Shown here one piece after another: positions 6,289 through 7,050 of a stretch of DNA of 7,050 bases. The number at the start of each line of letters is the position of its first letter. Positions within the stretch are counted from its first letter, which is position 1. Made by a program: the position numbers and the translations under genes. Origin of the DNA: an uncultured Arcobacter sp. (GTDB taxonomy: Bacteria > Campylobacterota > Campylobacteria > Campylobacterales > Arcobacteraceae); NCBI GenBank assembly GCA_913062735.1, contig CAJXWI010000130.1, positions 1 through 7,050 on the forward strand, read 5' to 3'. The notes below the pieces were generated by a model that ran no database searches, was not told the origin of the DNA, and worked only from the letters and a program-made list of their open reading frames with translations.

Positions 6289-7050
6289 GTGAAGAACATA
6301 TCTAATTCTTCTTTTTCTCTTGCAAAAGGGAAAAACTTACTATCTGATGACTTCTGCGATATTCAAAGTTTTGATAATTTGAATATCGCCATTATGTGTG
6401 ATGGAGTGGGAAGTGCTAAAGAAGGAAGACAAGCTGCACAAAAAACATGCCAATACCTTATGGATTCTTTTAAAAGCAGGCCCAAAGCATGGAGCATTGA
6501 AAAATGTTTAAAAACATTTATTAGTAATATTAATAATATTTTATACTCTTCATCCATGCAAGATTATCAAAGCGTAGAAATGATTACCACCTTAGCTATT
6601 GTAGTGATTCATGGCAACAGGTTGTATGCTGCAAATATCGGAGATACAAGAATTTATCTTCTAAGAGATACTGTTCTTACACAATTATCTACTGATCATG
6701 TAATGCATGAAAAAAGCTACGAAGATGTGCTTACTTTAGCTTTGGGAATGGAAGAACAAAGTGATTTATATTATTTTGAAAACACTCTAGAAAAAGAAGA
6801 CAAAATTCTTTTATGTACGGATGGTTTATATAAAAGCTTAAGCCAAAAAGAATTAGTCACACTACTTCCTTTTGGGGCTTATTCTTTAGTTAAAAAAGCC
6901 AGTGCTAAAGCCAATGATTTATTAGAAGATGATTGCAGTGCTTTAATTTTAAATATTAATAAAAAAGATGAAATTGCCCAACTTAAAAGTTTAAAGTTAA
7001 AAATTGCACCTAAATTATTTGCAGGCGATGTCATTGATGATTATACCCTT
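6289..7050 (+). CDS. PP2C-type Ser/Thr phosphatase, probable phosphatase/kinase fusion, 3'-truncated by the window
   Basis: The frame is open from GTG 6289 to the window end, giving 254 residues with no stop. PP2C (PPM) motifs appear in order: SDDF (19-22), MCDGVGSAKEG (36-46, metal ligand Asp38), NIGDTRIYLLRD (116-127), Asp136-His, CTDGL (176-180, metal ligand Asp178) and EDDCSALIL (213-221). These acidic residues support an active metal-dependent phosphatase acting on phospho-Ser/Thr. After the domain, residues 240-254 (APKLFAGDVIDDYTL) resemble the linker and first strand that lead into a protein kinase domain in known bifunctional Ser/Thr kinase/phosphatase proteins next to nitrate transporter genes. 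The kinase itself is outside the window, so the fusion is inferred. The in-frame codon just before GTG is narK's TAA, so no earlier start is possible. The next in-frame ATG (residue 36) would lose the first PP2C motif. No transmembrane segment is seen before the cut. Confidence 0.88.
   Translation, partial: MKNISNSSFSLAKGKNLLSDDFCDIQSFDNLNIAIMCDGVGSAKEGRQAAQKTCQYLMDSFKSRPKAWSIEKCLKTFISNINNILYSSSMQDYQSVEMITTLAIVVIHGNRLYAANIGDTRIYLLRDTVLTQLSTDHVMHEKSYEDVLTLALGMEEQSDLYYFENTLEKEDKILLCTDGLYKSLSQKELVTLLPFGAYSLVKKASAKANDLLEDDCSALILNINKKDEIAQLKSLKLKIAPKLFAGDVIDDYTL

Noticed and set aside
6363..6557. Minus-strand 64-codon frame inside the PP2C gene
   Set aside because: It is antisense to clear PP2C motifs and has no recognisable product.
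1..7050. tRNA, rRNA, CRISPR, transposon or riboswitch signatures
   Set aside because: No cloverleaf, regularly spaced repeats with spacers, transposase or terminal inverted repeats, or recognisable aptamer core were seen by eye on either strand.

Overview
This 7.05 kb window is AT-rich on both strands and has compact bacterial genes with ordinary Shine-Dalgarno sites. The base composition, a NarK-type nitrate transporter joined to a PP2C/kinase gene, and the set of accessory enzymes best fit a member of the Campylobacterota, most likely the Arcobacter group. That assignment is an inference from style and gene content; no rRNA or other phylogenetic marker is present.

Layout: (1) Positions 2-997, + strand, hold the 3' part of a DUF262 (ParB/GmrS-like) gene whose start lies before the window. 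(2) A perfect 20-bp stem-loop at 1049-1094 separates it from a convergent minus-strand run. (3) The minus-strand run, in its direction of transcription, starts with a membrane fatty-acid desaturase (4688-3714) that has a clear intrinsic terminator. Next come a YhbW-like flavin-dependent monooxygenase-type protein (3420-2428) and an EHN-family epoxide hydrolase (2257-1124). The gaps between these three genes are 293 and 170 bp, so they are probably separate transcription units rather than one operon. (4) A 319-bp divergent intergenic region (4689-5007) carries direct repeats and a 19-bp palindrome. (5) On the + strand, a 12-TM nitrate/nitrite transporter (narK, 5008-6288) is followed with zero gap by a GTG-started PP2C phosphatase domain (6289 to the window end). 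This second protein probably continues into a Ser/Thr kinase domain outside the window.

How the genes may work together: narK and the phosphatase gene form a tight, almost certainly co-translated pair, which suggests reversible Ser/Thr phosphorylation linked to nitrate uptake or nitrate metabolism. The desaturase alters membrane lipids. The epoxide hydrolase and the LLM-family flavoprotein look like stand-alone oxidative or detoxification enzymes. The DUF262 gene is the end of what may be a defence or restriction-type locus lying upstream. No tRNA, rRNA, CRISPR array, transposase or integrase is visible.

The most interesting points are the narK/PP2C junction, where a single in-frame stop codon separates the genes; the repeats and palindrome in the divergent control region; and the DUF262 protein, which has no visible nuclease domain.
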